Assembly: GCA_017419465.1 (NCBI GenBank)
Contig: JAFOLE010000281.1
Span: 1 to 8,262 of the forward strand
Source: Solobacterium sp.
GTDB lineage: Bacteria > Bacillota_I > Bacilli_A > Erysipelotrichales > Erysipelotrichaceae
Direction of reading: 5' to 3'
Length of the DNA stretch: 8,262 nucleotides
Shown here: positions 1-5,605 of the stretch, one piece after another
Layout: each line of letters opens with the position of its first letter
Position numbering within the stretch: position 1 is the first letter of the stretch
Made by a program: the position numbers and the translations under genes
Notes under the pieces: model-generated
What the model was told of the DNA's origin: nothing
What the model saw: the letters and a program-made list of their open reading frames with translations, nothing else
Databases searched by the model: none

Positions 1-823
1 CAAACTGTGAAGTCGTCGGCGCACACATGATGCAGCTCTGATGGATCTTCGTCATCGCCGCAATCAGTTCCTTCGGACCGCAGGCAAAGCCAAGCCGCCA
101 GCCGGTCATCGAGAAGGTCTTGGAGAATCCGCCGACCACAATGGTCCGCTCCTTCATGCCTTCAAATGCCGCAATGGATTCGTGTTTCATACCGTAAACA
201 AGCTCTGCGTAGATTTCATCGGACAGAATCGTCACATTGGTATCCCGCAGGACTTCCGCAATCGCCTCGAGATCTTCATGGCGAAGCGCAGCACCGGTCG
301 GGTTGTTCGGAAAGCCGAGCACAAGGATCTTGGTCTTCGGCGTCAGGACCGCTTTGATCTGTTCCGCTGTGATCCGGAAATCATTTTCCTCAAGGCACGC
401 CACATGCACGGGAACCCCATGTGTAAGCGTGGTGATCGGCTCGTAGCTGACATAGCACGGTTCCGGAATAATGACTTCATCCCCCGGCTCCACCAGTGCC
501 CGGATGGCAAGATCGATCGCCTCGGATCCGCCTACCGTGACAAGGGTTTCATTCAGCTCATAGGAAAGATCAAACTTCCGCTTCATGTATTCACAGATCG
601 CTTCACGCAGTTCTTTCAGACCGGAGTTGGCTGTGTACTTGGTGCGGCCGATTTCCAGCGAATGGATTGCCGCATCGCGGATATCCCATGGTGTCTGAAA
701 ATCCGGCTCACCGACACCGAGTGAAATACATTCCGGCATCTCCGCCGCAAGATCAAAGAACTTCCGGATTCCGGAGGGTCTCATTTTTACGGCAGATTCA
801 GATAACAGCTTGTTATAATCCAT
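1..823 (-). CDS. Pyridoxal-phosphate aminotransferase, class I/II (3' end cut by the window edge)
   Basis: PLP-dependent enzyme of fold type I, moving an amino group between an amino acid and a 2-oxo acid in the cytoplasm. The first 274 residues are present, out of about 390 usual for the family; the C-terminal small domain with the carboxylate-binding Arg is outside. Visible family marks are GVGEPDF (residues 36-42, N-terminal substrate loop), NNPTG (173-177, Asn174 near the cofactor ring), SDEIY (201-205, Asp202 and Tyr205 holding PLP) and SKTFSMTGWR (234-243) with Lys235 as the Schiff-base lysine. All key residues seen so far are intact. The ATG at 823 is preceded by AAGGTG eight bases upstream. 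It sits behind its own promoter and a terminator of the upstream unit, so it is probably transcribed separately. The family includes aspartate, aromatic and branched-chain aminotransferases; the substrate cannot be decided from this part. The class is near certain, the substrate unknown. Confidence 0.95.
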   Translation of the reverse strand, partial: MDYNKLLSESAVKMRPSGIRKFFDLAAEMPECISLGVGEPDFQTPWDIRDAAIHSLEIGRTKYTANSGLKELREAICEYMKRKFDLSYELNETLVTVGGSEAIDLAIRALVEPGDEVIIPEPCYVSYEPITTLTHGVPVHVACLEENDFRITAEQIKAVLTPKTKILVLGFPNNPTGAALRHEDLEAIAEVLRDTNVTILSDEIYAELVYGMKHESIAAFEGMKERTIVVGGFSKTFSMTGWRLGFACGPKELIAAMTKIHQSCIMCAPTTSQF

Positions 824-844
824 ATTTTTTACACCTTGCCCTTT

Positions 845-873
845 ATTATACACATTACTTCCCTGCATGAAAC
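845..873 (-). promoter_or_regulatory. Probable promoter of the aminotransferase gene
   Basis: On the minus strand a perfect TATAAT lies at 850-845, just upstream of the AAGGTG ribosome binding site at 837-832. The -35 region is weak: GTTTCA at 873-868 gives a 17-base spacer. Transcription would begin near 838, leaving only about 15 bases of leader. The -10 match and the position between a terminator and a start codon support it; the weak -35 and short leader lower confidence. Confidence 0.45.
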
Positions 874-888
874 AGACTGTTCCGTCAG

Positions 889-921
889 TGGCATCCGCTG
901 ATTTCATCATGCCGGATGCCA
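889..921. repeat. Long imperfect hairpin between terminator and aminotransferase promoter
   Basis: Nine-base perfect arms, TGGCATCCG at 889-897 and CGGATGCCA at 913-921, enclose a further small stem TGAT/ATCA (899-902 and 906-909) around a TTC loop. There is no T-run on either side, so it is not itself a standard terminator. It could be an operator for the aminotransferase, an mRNA 3'-end stabiliser for the upstream unit, or chance. Confidence 0.4.
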
Positions 922-928
922 TCCTTCA

Positions 929-951
929 GAAAAAAGTACCGCAGCACTTTT
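929..951 (-). terminator. Intrinsic terminator after the lipoprotein/membrane-protein unit
   Basis: On the minus strand AAAAGTGC (951-944), loop TGCG, then GTACTTTT (939-932), running into a T tract that ends near 930. The stem is eight pairs with one G-T wobble. It begins 13 bases after the TAA stop of the small membrane-protein gene, which fits a transcription end. Confidence 0.6.
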
Positions 952-963
952 CCTTTGAATCTG

Positions 964-1239
964 TTATCGCGGTTTGTGAAACAGCGAGACCGCATTGAGC
1001 AGAATGGACCCGCCGGTACATACCCACAGGCTCCTACTTACAGAGGGCATGATATCCATCAGACCGCCCCAGTCTTCCCGGACCACCCTTGCGGCGCCGT
1101 CCGCATAGAACGCACACAGCGTCAGGGCGGTCAGTGACAGGCTGATAAACCGGAACCATGCCGCATCCTTCCCGCGCATGGACGCAGACACATTCCATAC
1201 CGCAAATACCGCCGCGCCGATACCGAACACCAGCCACAT
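964..1239 (-). CDS. Small membrane protein with three predicted helices, function unknown
   Basis: I do not recognise this 91-residue protein. Three hydrophobic stretches look like membrane helices: about residues 2-18, 29-47 and 69-87. The short loops between them are charged (SMRGKDAAWFR at 20-30 and RVVREDWGG at 51-59), and the tail is basic (HKPR). Such a compact hairpin-plus-one topology has no catalytic signature that I can see. The ATG at 1239 has AAGGAGG (1256-1250) ten bases upstream, a slightly long but convincing spacing, and the reading frame ends in TAA. It follows the lipoprotein gene by 61 bases with no terminator between, so the two are probably cotranscribed, and a terminator follows it. 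A joint envelope role with the lipoprotein is inference from position only. Reality as a gene is likely, given the ribosome binding site, membrane pattern and context. Confidence 0.75.
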   Translation of the reverse strand: MWLVFGIGAAVFAVWNVSASMRGKDAAWFRFISLSLTALTLCAFYADGAARVVREDWGGLMDIMPSVSRSLWVCTGGSILLNAVSLFHKPR

Positions 1240-1300
1240 ATCAGTAATCCCTCCTTACACATGCCGTTCACCGGGTATATACTCCGATTCTTCCGGCAGA

Positions 1301-1726
1301 TCAGGAGCCGGGTTTTACTTCGATCTGTACCGTTCCGGATGCTTTTTCAAGACAGGTTGCCCGGATCATGTAGCTTCCCGCCGTCATTTCTGCGGATGCG
1401 GACTCCCCCGGTTTCAGGTTCGCCGTGAGGATCGGATCCCCCTCCGGTACAGCGACTTCTTCGATGCTCTGTTCCTCCGGCTGCGCAAAGAGTTCCACAC
1501 GGACCTCACCCTTTGTGAGTTCGGACGTAACCGTGACCGTTTCGCCTTCTTCGACTTCCAGTCCGCCGGACATAAACATGTCGCCTTTGTCGGCATTTTC
1601 CGCTGAGATCACCATCTTCTTCGGTGTGTTATCAATGACGCCGAATTCTGACTTCCCGCATCCCGCAAGCATCATTGCGGACAATGCCAGTACGGCGATT
1701 CTGAATAACGTTTCCCTGTTTTTCAT
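1301..1726 (-). CDS. Putative lipoprotein with a beta-rich extracellular domain, function unknown
   Basis: A 141-residue predicted lipoprotein. Residues 1-22 form a signal peptide (basic MKNR, a hydrophobic core, then LAGC), with Cys23 as the residue that would be lipidated and anchor the protein to the outer face of the membrane. The mature part, about 118 residues, is acidic and rich in alternating hydrophobic/polar runs such as TVTVTSEL, VRVELF and TVQIEV, which suggests a small beta-sandwich; glycine/proline turns (LKPGESAS) fit this. Cys125 is a second cysteine without an obvious partner. I recognise no family. The ATG at 1726 is chosen because later Met residues (18, 19) would destroy the signal peptide; the ribosome binding site is poor (a GAAGGG about 14 bases away). 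It leads a probable two-gene unit with the small membrane protein downstream. Confidence 0.8.
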   Translation of the reverse strand: MKNRETLFRIAVLALSAMMLAGCGKSEFGVIDNTPKKMVISAENADKGDMFMSGGLEVEEGETVTVTSELTKGEVRVELFAQPEEQSIEEVAVPEGDPILTANLKPGESASAEMTAGSYMIRATCLEKASGTVQIEVKPGS

Positions 1727-1753
1727 TCTGTTTCTTTTATCCCTTCACTGCCT

Positions 1754-1759
1754 ATTATA
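1754..1759 (-). promoter_or_regulatory. Candidate -10 element of the lipoprotein unit
   Basis: A perfect TATAAT on the minus strand lies about 28 bases before the lipoprotein ATG and just after the terminator of the zinc-ribbon gene. No good -35 is seen 16-18 bases upstream (AAGAAT at best), so an activator or another sigma contact may be needed. Transcription would begin near 1747. Confidence 0.4.
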
Positions 1760-1784
1760 TGTCATCCGGATATTCTATTCTTCT

Positions 1785-1809
1785 GAAAAAGGGAGGCCGC
1801 ACCCTCCCT
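1785..1809 (-). terminator. Intrinsic terminator after the zinc-ribbon gene
   Basis: On the minus strand AGGGAGG (1809-1803), six-base loop, CCTCCCT (1796-1790), followed by a run of Ts to 1786. The seven-pair GC-rich stem plus U-tract is a classic Rho-independent terminator. It lies 48 bases past the zinc-ribbon stop codon and separates it from the lipoprotein unit. Confidence 0.85.
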
Positions 1810-1857
1810 GATTTCATGATTCTCTGTCTGGAATATCCGTTTAACTCATTGCCGTGA

Positions 1858-2124
1858 TTATTTCCGGAGTGCCGCAACAGTATATTCACTGCAGCTGTCG
1901 CATTCATATACCGCCTCGCGGTTTCCGAACGGTCCCGGCTGATATTTCCAGAACCGGAGTTTACCCCAGCCGCAGTCCCGGCATGTGGTGCCTTCCAGAA
2001 GGTGTGCTTCCGTATCGATGTGGCCAAACCGTTCATAATCGGCATAATACTCTTCTTCTGTTTTCCCGCCGCTGACTGTTTCCAGCTTCTCCGGACAGAT
2101 TGTTTCCTTCTCCTTCAGTTCCGT
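1858..2124 (-). CDS. Small zinc-ribbon protein with a non-standard start (ACG or CTG)
   Basis: An 88-residue reading frame too unusual to be found by standard start rules. Two CxxC pairs, CRDC (48-51) and CDSC (75-78), are 23 residues apart, a typical zinc-ribbon spacing. The linker has aromatic and basic residues (RFWKYQPGPFGNREAVYEC). The N-terminal half is charged (EKETICPEKLE, TEEEYYADYERF) and holds a lone Cys10. No ATG, GTG or TTG occurs in frame after the upstream TGA at 2139-2137. A strong AAGGAGG (2137-2131) sits six bases before an ACG at 2124, exactly where ATG is expected; a CTG two codons later is the alternative. The frame ends with TAA followed by a good terminator, and composition looks coding throughout. 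The exact family is not recognised; zinc binding and perhaps nucleic-acid or protein contact are inferred from the cysteines. The start may be real, a mutated ATG, or a base error. Confidence 0.7.
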   Translation of the reverse strand, partial: TELKEKETICPEKLETVSGGKTEEEYYADYERFGHIDTEAHLLEGTTCRDCGWGKLRFWKYQPGPFGNREAVYECDSCSEYTVAALRK

Positions 2125-2130
2125 GGTTAC

Positions 2131-2137
2131 CCTCCTT
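2131..2137 (-). promoter_or_regulatory. Strong ribosome binding site deciding the zinc-ribbon start
   Basis: AAGGAGG on the minus strand, followed by GTAACC and then ACG. The spacing of six bases is ideal for a start at 2124. In the other two frames this site serves no long reading frame: the GTG overlapping it opens a frame that stops after about 35 codons. Confidence 0.6.
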
Positions 2138-2140
2138 CAC

Positions 2141-2214
2141 TGTATGCAAATACAGATGATTCACTACTCTTAGTGATCGAAAGAAACGCGGACAGTCCGC
2201 AAAGGAAACGCGGA
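2141..2214. repeat. Cluster of palindromes and a direct repeat upstream of the zinc-ribbon gene
   Basis: Four symmetric elements sit within 74 bases: TGTAT/ATACA (2141-2145 and 2150-2154), TCACTA/TAGTGA (2161-2166 and 2171-2176), the odd palindrome GCGGACAGTCCGC (2188-2200), and a direct repeat GAAACGCGGA at 2183-2192 and 2205-2214, 22 bases apart. The palindrome overlaps the first repeat copy. This is the only upstream space for the zinc-ribbon gene, and no clear -10/-35 pair is visible, so operator sites or leader hairpins are possible. Confidence 0.4.
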
Positions 2215-2229
2215 ACCGGCTTCTTCTCC

Positions 2230-2264
2230 GGGAAAAGAAAAGATATGCGGCGCATATCTCTTCT
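2230..2264 (-). terminator. Intrinsic terminator of the trpXYZ-ybaK operon
   Basis: Nine-base perfect arms AGATATGCG (2241-2249) and CGCATATCT (2251-2259) extend with one mismatch to 14-base arms (2236-2249 and 2251-2264). Read on the minus strand the stem begins five bases past the ybaK stop codon and runs into TTTTCTTTTC. The centre is tight, so the real loop is probably five bases with the inner pairs open. Confidence 0.75.
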
Positions 2265-2269
2265 GCTGT

Positions 2270-2761
2270 TCAGTCTTCGCGGGTCAGATCGGTGAATTCC
2301 GCCTGCACAAGCTCCGCCAGAGCCTGCGGATTCACCTCCACCTGCATCCCGACCTTTCCGCCCGATACGCAGATCGTATCGAACAGCACGGCGGTCTCGT
2401 CAATAAATGTCCGGAACAGTTTCTTCATTCCGACCGGCGAACAGCCGCCATGGATGTATCCGGTCAGTCCGAACAGTTCTTTCTGATGGATCATCTCCAC
2501 CGATTTGACGCCGGCTGCCCGGGCGGCTTTTTTAAGATCCAGCTTTGCCTTCACCGGAACGCAGAATACATAGTGATTCCGGTCATCAGCGACGGTAACG
2601 AGTGTCTTGAATACCGCATCGGGATCCTGACCGCATTTCTGTGCGACAGAAACGCCGTCGATCTGTCCGTCTTCGGTGTCGTAGGTATGCACTTCATACG
2701 GCACGCCGGCTGTCTCCAGCTGGCGCATCGCGTTGGTCTTTGTTTCCTTTGTCTTCGCCAT
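2270..2761 (-). CDS. ybaK: Cys-tRNA(Pro)/Cys-tRNA(Cys) deacylase YbaK (EbsC family)
   Basis: Cytoplasmic trans-editing enzyme that hydrolyses cysteine wrongly attached to tRNA(Pro) by prolyl-tRNA synthetase. The 163-residue length matches the family. Marks include the opening KETKTNAMRQLE (5-16), VFKTLV (50-55) with Lys52 equivalent to the essential lysine of the Haemophilus protein, FCVPVKAKLDLKKAA (66-80) and GYIHGGCSPVGMKK (101-114), the conserved glycine-rich substrate loop. The ATG at 2761 is preferred; it lies one base after the trpZ stop codon, a layout typical of coupled translation. A GTG at 2770 in the same frame would add three residues but has no better ribosome binding site. It is the last gene of the operon and a terminator follows at once. 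Regulation is therefore probably shared with tryptophan import through the T-box leader. The function is firmly assigned by family; the reason for its presence here is not known. Confidence 0.93.
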   Translation of the reverse strand: MAKTKETKTNAMRQLETAGVPYEVHTYDTEDGQIDGVSVAQKCGQDPDAVFKTLVTVADDRNHYVFCVPVKAKLDLKKAARAAGVKSVEMIHQKELFGLTGYIHGGCSPVGMKKLFRTFIDETAVLFDTICVSGGKVGMQVEVNPQALAELVQAEFTDLTRED

Positions 2762-2762
2762 A

Positions 2763-3563
2763 TCACTCACTCAGAAGGATCCGGTCGTTGTCGAATTCCT
2801 TTCCTGCCTGTTCCCTGAACATCCGCATCAGATCCTGGATCGTAAGATCCTTCCGGTCCTCGCCGGTGATGTCGACGACGATATGTCCGTTTGCCATCAT
2901 CAGGGTGCGGTTTCCGATACTGACGGCCTGTTTCAGGTTATGGGTAACCATCAGACAGGTTGTGTTGTTTTCCTGTGTGATCTGCTTGGTAAGATCCATG
3001 ATCTTTTCTGCGGCCTGGGGATCCAGAGCTGCGGTATGTTCATCCAGCAGAAGGATTTTCGGCGGCACCAGGGTTGCCATCAACAGCGTCAGTGCCTGGC
3101 GCTGTCCGCCGGAGAGTGTGCCGACCGGCGTATTCATCCGGTCCTCCAGTCCCATATCCAGCATCTTCAGCTTTTCCCGGAACAGCTCGCGTTCTTTCTT
3201 TGTAATGCGGCTGAACGGGTTCGTGTTCTTCTCCGCCCGCAGATAGGCAAGCGCAAGATTTTCCATGATCGTCATGTGCGGCGCGGTGCCCTTCAGCGGG
3301 TCCTGAAACATCCGGCCGATATACTTGGAGCGGACATAGTCCGGCTCAAAGGTAATGTTCTTTCCGTCCAGAAGGATCCGGCCGCTGTCCGCAAGGAAGA
3401 CACCGGAAATTGCGTTGAACAGCGTGCTCTTGCCCGCACCGTTGGAACCGACAACCGTGATGAAATCGCCATCATTAACCGTCAGGGACAGACCGTCCAG
3501 CGCCACCTTTTCATTTACGGTTCCGGGATTGAACACTTTGGAAATACTCTGTATCTCAAGCAT
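2763..3563 (-). CDS. trpZ: Tryptophan-type ABC importer, ATP-binding subunit TrpZ
   Basis: Cytoplasmic ATPase that powers import by the TrpXYZ transporter. All ABC motifs are intact in 266 residues: Walker A GSNGAGKST (39-47), Q-loop Gln87 in GRMFQD, signature LSGGQ (150-154), Walker B ILLLDE (170-175) with catalytic Glu175, D-loop ALDP (179-182) and switch His208 in MVTH. The DEHTAALDP form is common in the uncharacterised-substrate group COG1101 that pairs with COG2984 and COG4120 proteins. The ATG at 3563 overlaps the end of trpY by eight bases, so translation is probably coupled. Substrate assignment to tryptophan comes from the Trp-specific T-box upstream, not from the ATPase itself. The ATPase call is near certain; the substrate is well supported but indirect. 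Confidence 0.93.
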   Translation of the reverse strand: MLEIQSISKVFNPGTVNEKVALDGLSLTVNDGDFITVVGSNGAGKSTLFNAISGVFLADSGRILLDGKNITFEPDYVRSKYIGRMFQDPLKGTAPHMTIMENLALAYLRAEKNTNPFSRITKKERELFREKLKMLDMGLEDRMNTPVGTLSGGQRQALTLLMATLVPPKILLLDEHTAALDPQAAEKIMDLTKQITQENNTTCLMVTHNLKQAVSIGNRTLMMANGHIVVDITGEDRKDLTIQDLMRMFREQAGKEFDNDRILLSE

Positions 3564-4464
3564 CCTGTTTCAGCTCCCTTCTCGCCCTTCCGCGAACCGC
3601 AAGGGATTCCCGGATGGAAGGCGCCGCAATTGCGGCCGCAACGATGACTGCCGTCATCAGTTTCAGTCCTTCGATCGGAATGATCCGTGTCTGAAGAACC
3701 ACCGCATAAATGAAACGGTAGATGATATTTCCCACAAGGCATGCAAGAATGTTCCGGCCGATGGAACGGCGTCCGTTCAGTACGGTTTCACCGATGATCA
3801 GTGTCGCAAGGCCGATGACCACAATACCGGTGCCGGCGTTGATATCAGCGCTCTTCTGAAGCTGTCCGGCAATCGCACCGGAAAGCGCGGTAAAGCAGTT
3901 GGCAAACGTCAGACCAACGGTGATCATGAACTTCGGGTTGATCGAGGATGCACTGACCATGTCCTTGTTGTCGCCGGTGGCACGGATGGAAAGACCGAGC
4001 CGTGTGCGCAGGAACTGCCGCATGATGACCATGCATACAAGGGCAATCAGGGCCGTCAGGATGATCGCATACCAGCTTCCGCTGATACCGAGTGCACGGA
4101 ACCGTGTAAAGATGGTCTCCTGCTTGATCAGACTGACATTGGAACTCCAGCCCATTGCCATCAGGTTGATCGTATAAAGGCCGGTATTCGTGATAATACC
4201 GGCAATGATGGACGGAACGCCGAGCCATGTCTGAAGGAATGCCGTGACAAAGCCGGCGCAGGCGCCCGCAAGAACCGCAAGCACAAGACCCATGAGCGGA
4301 TAGCCGGCTGCGGCCGTCGATACCGAAACCGCCATGCCGAGGACAAAACATCCGTCCGTTGTAAGGTCCGCAATGTCAAGAACCCGGTAGCTCAGGAACA
4401 ATGCCAGAGCTACCAGGCTGTAGATACATCCGAGTGATAAAGCTGTTTGTGCAATATGAAGCAT
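3556..4464 (-). CDS. trpY: Tryptophan-type ABC importer, permease subunit TrpY
   Basis: Integral membrane channel subunit of TrpXYZ, 302 residues, of the branched-chain amino-acid/ribose type permease superfamily (BPD_transp_2, COG4120). About eight or nine hydrophobic segments can be seen, near residues 5-25, 38-54, 57-78, 84-104, 132-149, 178-200, 211-228, 238-257 and 266-282. The polar loop RTRLGLSIRATGDN (153-166) is the characteristic coupling region that meets the ATPase. The C-terminus is strongly basic (RGRARRELK), as expected for a cytoplasmic end. The ATG at 4464 has CGGAG about seven bases upstream and follows the trpX stop by 20 bases. A single permease gene implies a homodimer. 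Tryptophan as substrate follows from the leader; COG4120 alone would not tell. Confidence 0.92.
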   Translation of the reverse strand: MLHIAQTALSLGCIYSLVALALFLSYRVLDIADLTTDGCFVLGMAVSVSTAAAGYPLMGLVLAVLAGACAGFVTAFLQTWLGVPSIIAGIITNTGLYTINLMAMGWSSNVSLIKQETIFTRFRALGISGSWYAIILTALIALVCMVIMRQFLRTRLGLSIRATGDNKDMVSASSINPKFMITVGLTFANCFTALSGAIAGQLQKSADINAGTGIVVIGLATLIIGETVLNGRRSIGRNILACLVGNIIYRFIYAVVLQTRIIPIEGLKLMTAVIVAAAIAAPSIRESLAVRGRARRELKQDA

Positions 4465-4484
4465 CTGTTTCTCCGATCAGTTGA

Positions 4485-5516
4485 TTAATCTTCTGTTGTG
4501 ACAACTTCAACCAGTTCTCCGAAATCCGCAAGAACCTTGTAATCAAATCCGATTGCCTCGGCGGTTTCCGTATTGACGGTAACGATGCCGCCGTCCATCA
4601 GATAGTAGTCTTCCATGTCCGCCATGCCCTTGGTCATTGCGTCATAGGCAAGATCTGCGGTCTTTTTGCCGAGGTCGGTGTAGTTGACACCGCAGGTGGC
4701 AAACGCACCGTTGCGGACGAAGCTGTCTGCGCCGGTGAAGTGCGGAATGCCTGCCTCTGCGAACATCGGCGCAATTGCAAGCTCTGCCGCCATGATGACA
4801 TTGTCCGTCGGAGTGAAGATGGCGTCAACACCCGCGCCGACAAGGGCAGATGCGGCCTGAATGACTTCGTCATTGGTATTTCCGTTTGCCTCAATGTATT
4901 CCACACCGTTTTCATCGAGGTACTTCTTGGCCTCTTCGATCGGCTTTGCGGAGTTGGCTTCGGACTTGGAATACAGCAGACCCACTTTCTTCATCGGGGT
5001 ATTGCGTGTGAACATCATCTGCATGATCTGTTCGGTATTGAGCGCATCACTGGTTCCGCTGACATAGTCGATACCGGTGAGTTCTGCGGCTTCCGGATCG
5101 GAGATCGCCGCATAGATGACCGGGGTCTTTGTGTCGGACGCTGCGGCAGTCATGGTCTGCGCCGCAAGAGTTGCGATCGGGATAATGACATCCACATCAT
5201 CCGCAATGGCCTGGGAGCCGATCTGCTGGAGTGTGGTCTGGTCATTCTGACCGGAATAGATTTCACCGTAGTCGATGACGACGCCGTTCTTTTCTGCCAG
5301 GGCATCGAGCTCTGCGGCGATCGCATTGGCAATCTCATCCAGGGATGCGTGGTCCAGCTGTTTGACGATTGCGACTTTATACGTTGTTTTTTCTTCCGTT
5401 CCGGCATTTCCGGCAGGTTCTGCCGGTGCTCCGGCGGAAGTGTCTGTTCCGCATGCGGCCAGTGTGAGCGCGAGTACCGCTGCGACTGCTGATTCCATCA
5501 TTCCTGTTGTTTTCAT
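4485..5516 (-). CDS. trpX: Tryptophan-type ABC importer, substrate-binding lipoprotein TrpX
   Basis: Extracellular lipid-anchored binding protein (ABC_sub_bind family, COG2984) that captures substrate for TrpYZ. Residues 1-21 are a signal peptide ending in the lipobox LTLAAC, with Cys22 as the lipid anchor; the n-region is weakly basic and oddly contains Glu8. An Ala/Gly/Glu-rich linker (23-43) leads to a two-lobed domain. Lobe 1 opens with YKVAIVKQLDHASLDE (46-61), and VDVIIPIATLAAQ (108-120) follows. The hinge and second lobe carry KKVGLLYSKSEANS (176-189), DAIFTPTDNVIMAA (231-244) and GVNYTDLGKKTADLA (276-290), which are family landmarks. The length of 343 is normal. AGGAGG (5529-5524) lies seven bases before the ATG at 5516. 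It is the first gene after the T-box terminator, so its expression should rise when tRNA(Trp) is uncharged. Confidence 0.93.
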   Translation of the reverse strand: MKTTGMMESAVAAVLALTLAACGTDTSAGAPAEPAGNAGTEEKTTYKVAIVKQLDHASLDEIANAIAAELDALAEKNGVVIDYGEIYSGQNDQTTLQQIGSQAIADDVDVIIPIATLAAQTMTAAASDTKTPVIYAAISDPEAAELTGIDYVSGTSDALNTEQIMQMMFTRNTPMKKVGLLYSKSEANSAKPIEEAKKYLDENGVEYIEANGNTNDEVIQAASALVGAGVDAIFTPTDNVIMAAELAIAPMFAEAGIPHFTGADSFVRNGAFATCGVNYTDLGKKTADLAYDAMTKGMADMEDYYLMDGGIVTVNTETAEAIGFDYKVLADFGELVEVVTTED

Positions 5517-5547
5517 ATTCTTTCCTCCTGTCCGGGTGGCAGATGAA

Positions 5548-5571
5548 TCTCAGAATTGCCTTCTTCTGAGA
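5548..5571 (-). repeat. Hairpin between the T-box terminator and the trpX ribosome binding site
   Basis: An eight-base perfect inverted repeat, TCTCAGAA at 5548-5555 and TTCTGAGA at 5564-5571, with an eight-base loop. It comes directly after the terminator U-tract and has no T-run of its own. It might stabilise the 5' end of processed readthrough mRNA, or be neutral. Confidence 0.45.
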
Positions 5572-5573
5572 AT

Positions 5574-5605
5574 AAAAAACTCCTGTCCTACATGGGACAG
5601 GAGTT
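5574..5605 (-). terminator. Regulated terminator of the T-box leader
   Basis: Eleven-base perfect arms (minus strand AACTCCTGTCC at 5605-5595 and its complement at 5588-5578) around a six-base loop, running into six Ts ending at 5574. The first four bases of the 5' arm (5605-5602) are also needed for the antiterminator, which is how the switch becomes mutually exclusive. Confidence 0.93.

Noticed and set aside
41..724. A 227-codon open frame on the plus strand opposite the aminotransferase
   Set aside because: The minus strand carries intact aminotransferase motifs including the PLP lysine; this frame is its shadow.
1301..1811. Plus-strand frames opposite the lipoprotein gene
   Set aside because: They are Ser/Arg-rich shadows; the minus frame has a signal peptide with a lipobox.
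1755..2045. A 96-codon ATG frame on the minus strand overlapping the zinc-ribbon region
   Set aside because: It reads through the intrinsic terminator at 1785-1809 and lacks a ribosome binding site, while the other frame gives a coherent two-CxxC protein ending before the terminator.
2117..2154. GTG overlapping the ribosome binding site as a start for the zinc-ribbon gene
   Set aside because: It lies in a different frame that stops after about 35 codons with no protein-like composition; using it would need a frameshift for which I see no signal.
3355..4437. A 360-codon open frame on the plus strand opposite trpZ/trpY
   Set aside because: It is antisense to two genes with full family motifs, is rich in Arg, Asp, His and Cys in a low-complexity way, has no ribosome binding site and shows no domain. 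It results from the codon bias of the true strand.
4740..5492. A 250-codon open frame on the plus strand opposite trpX
   Set aside because: Cys/Gly/Arg-rich translation without family marks, antisense to a clear binding-protein gene.
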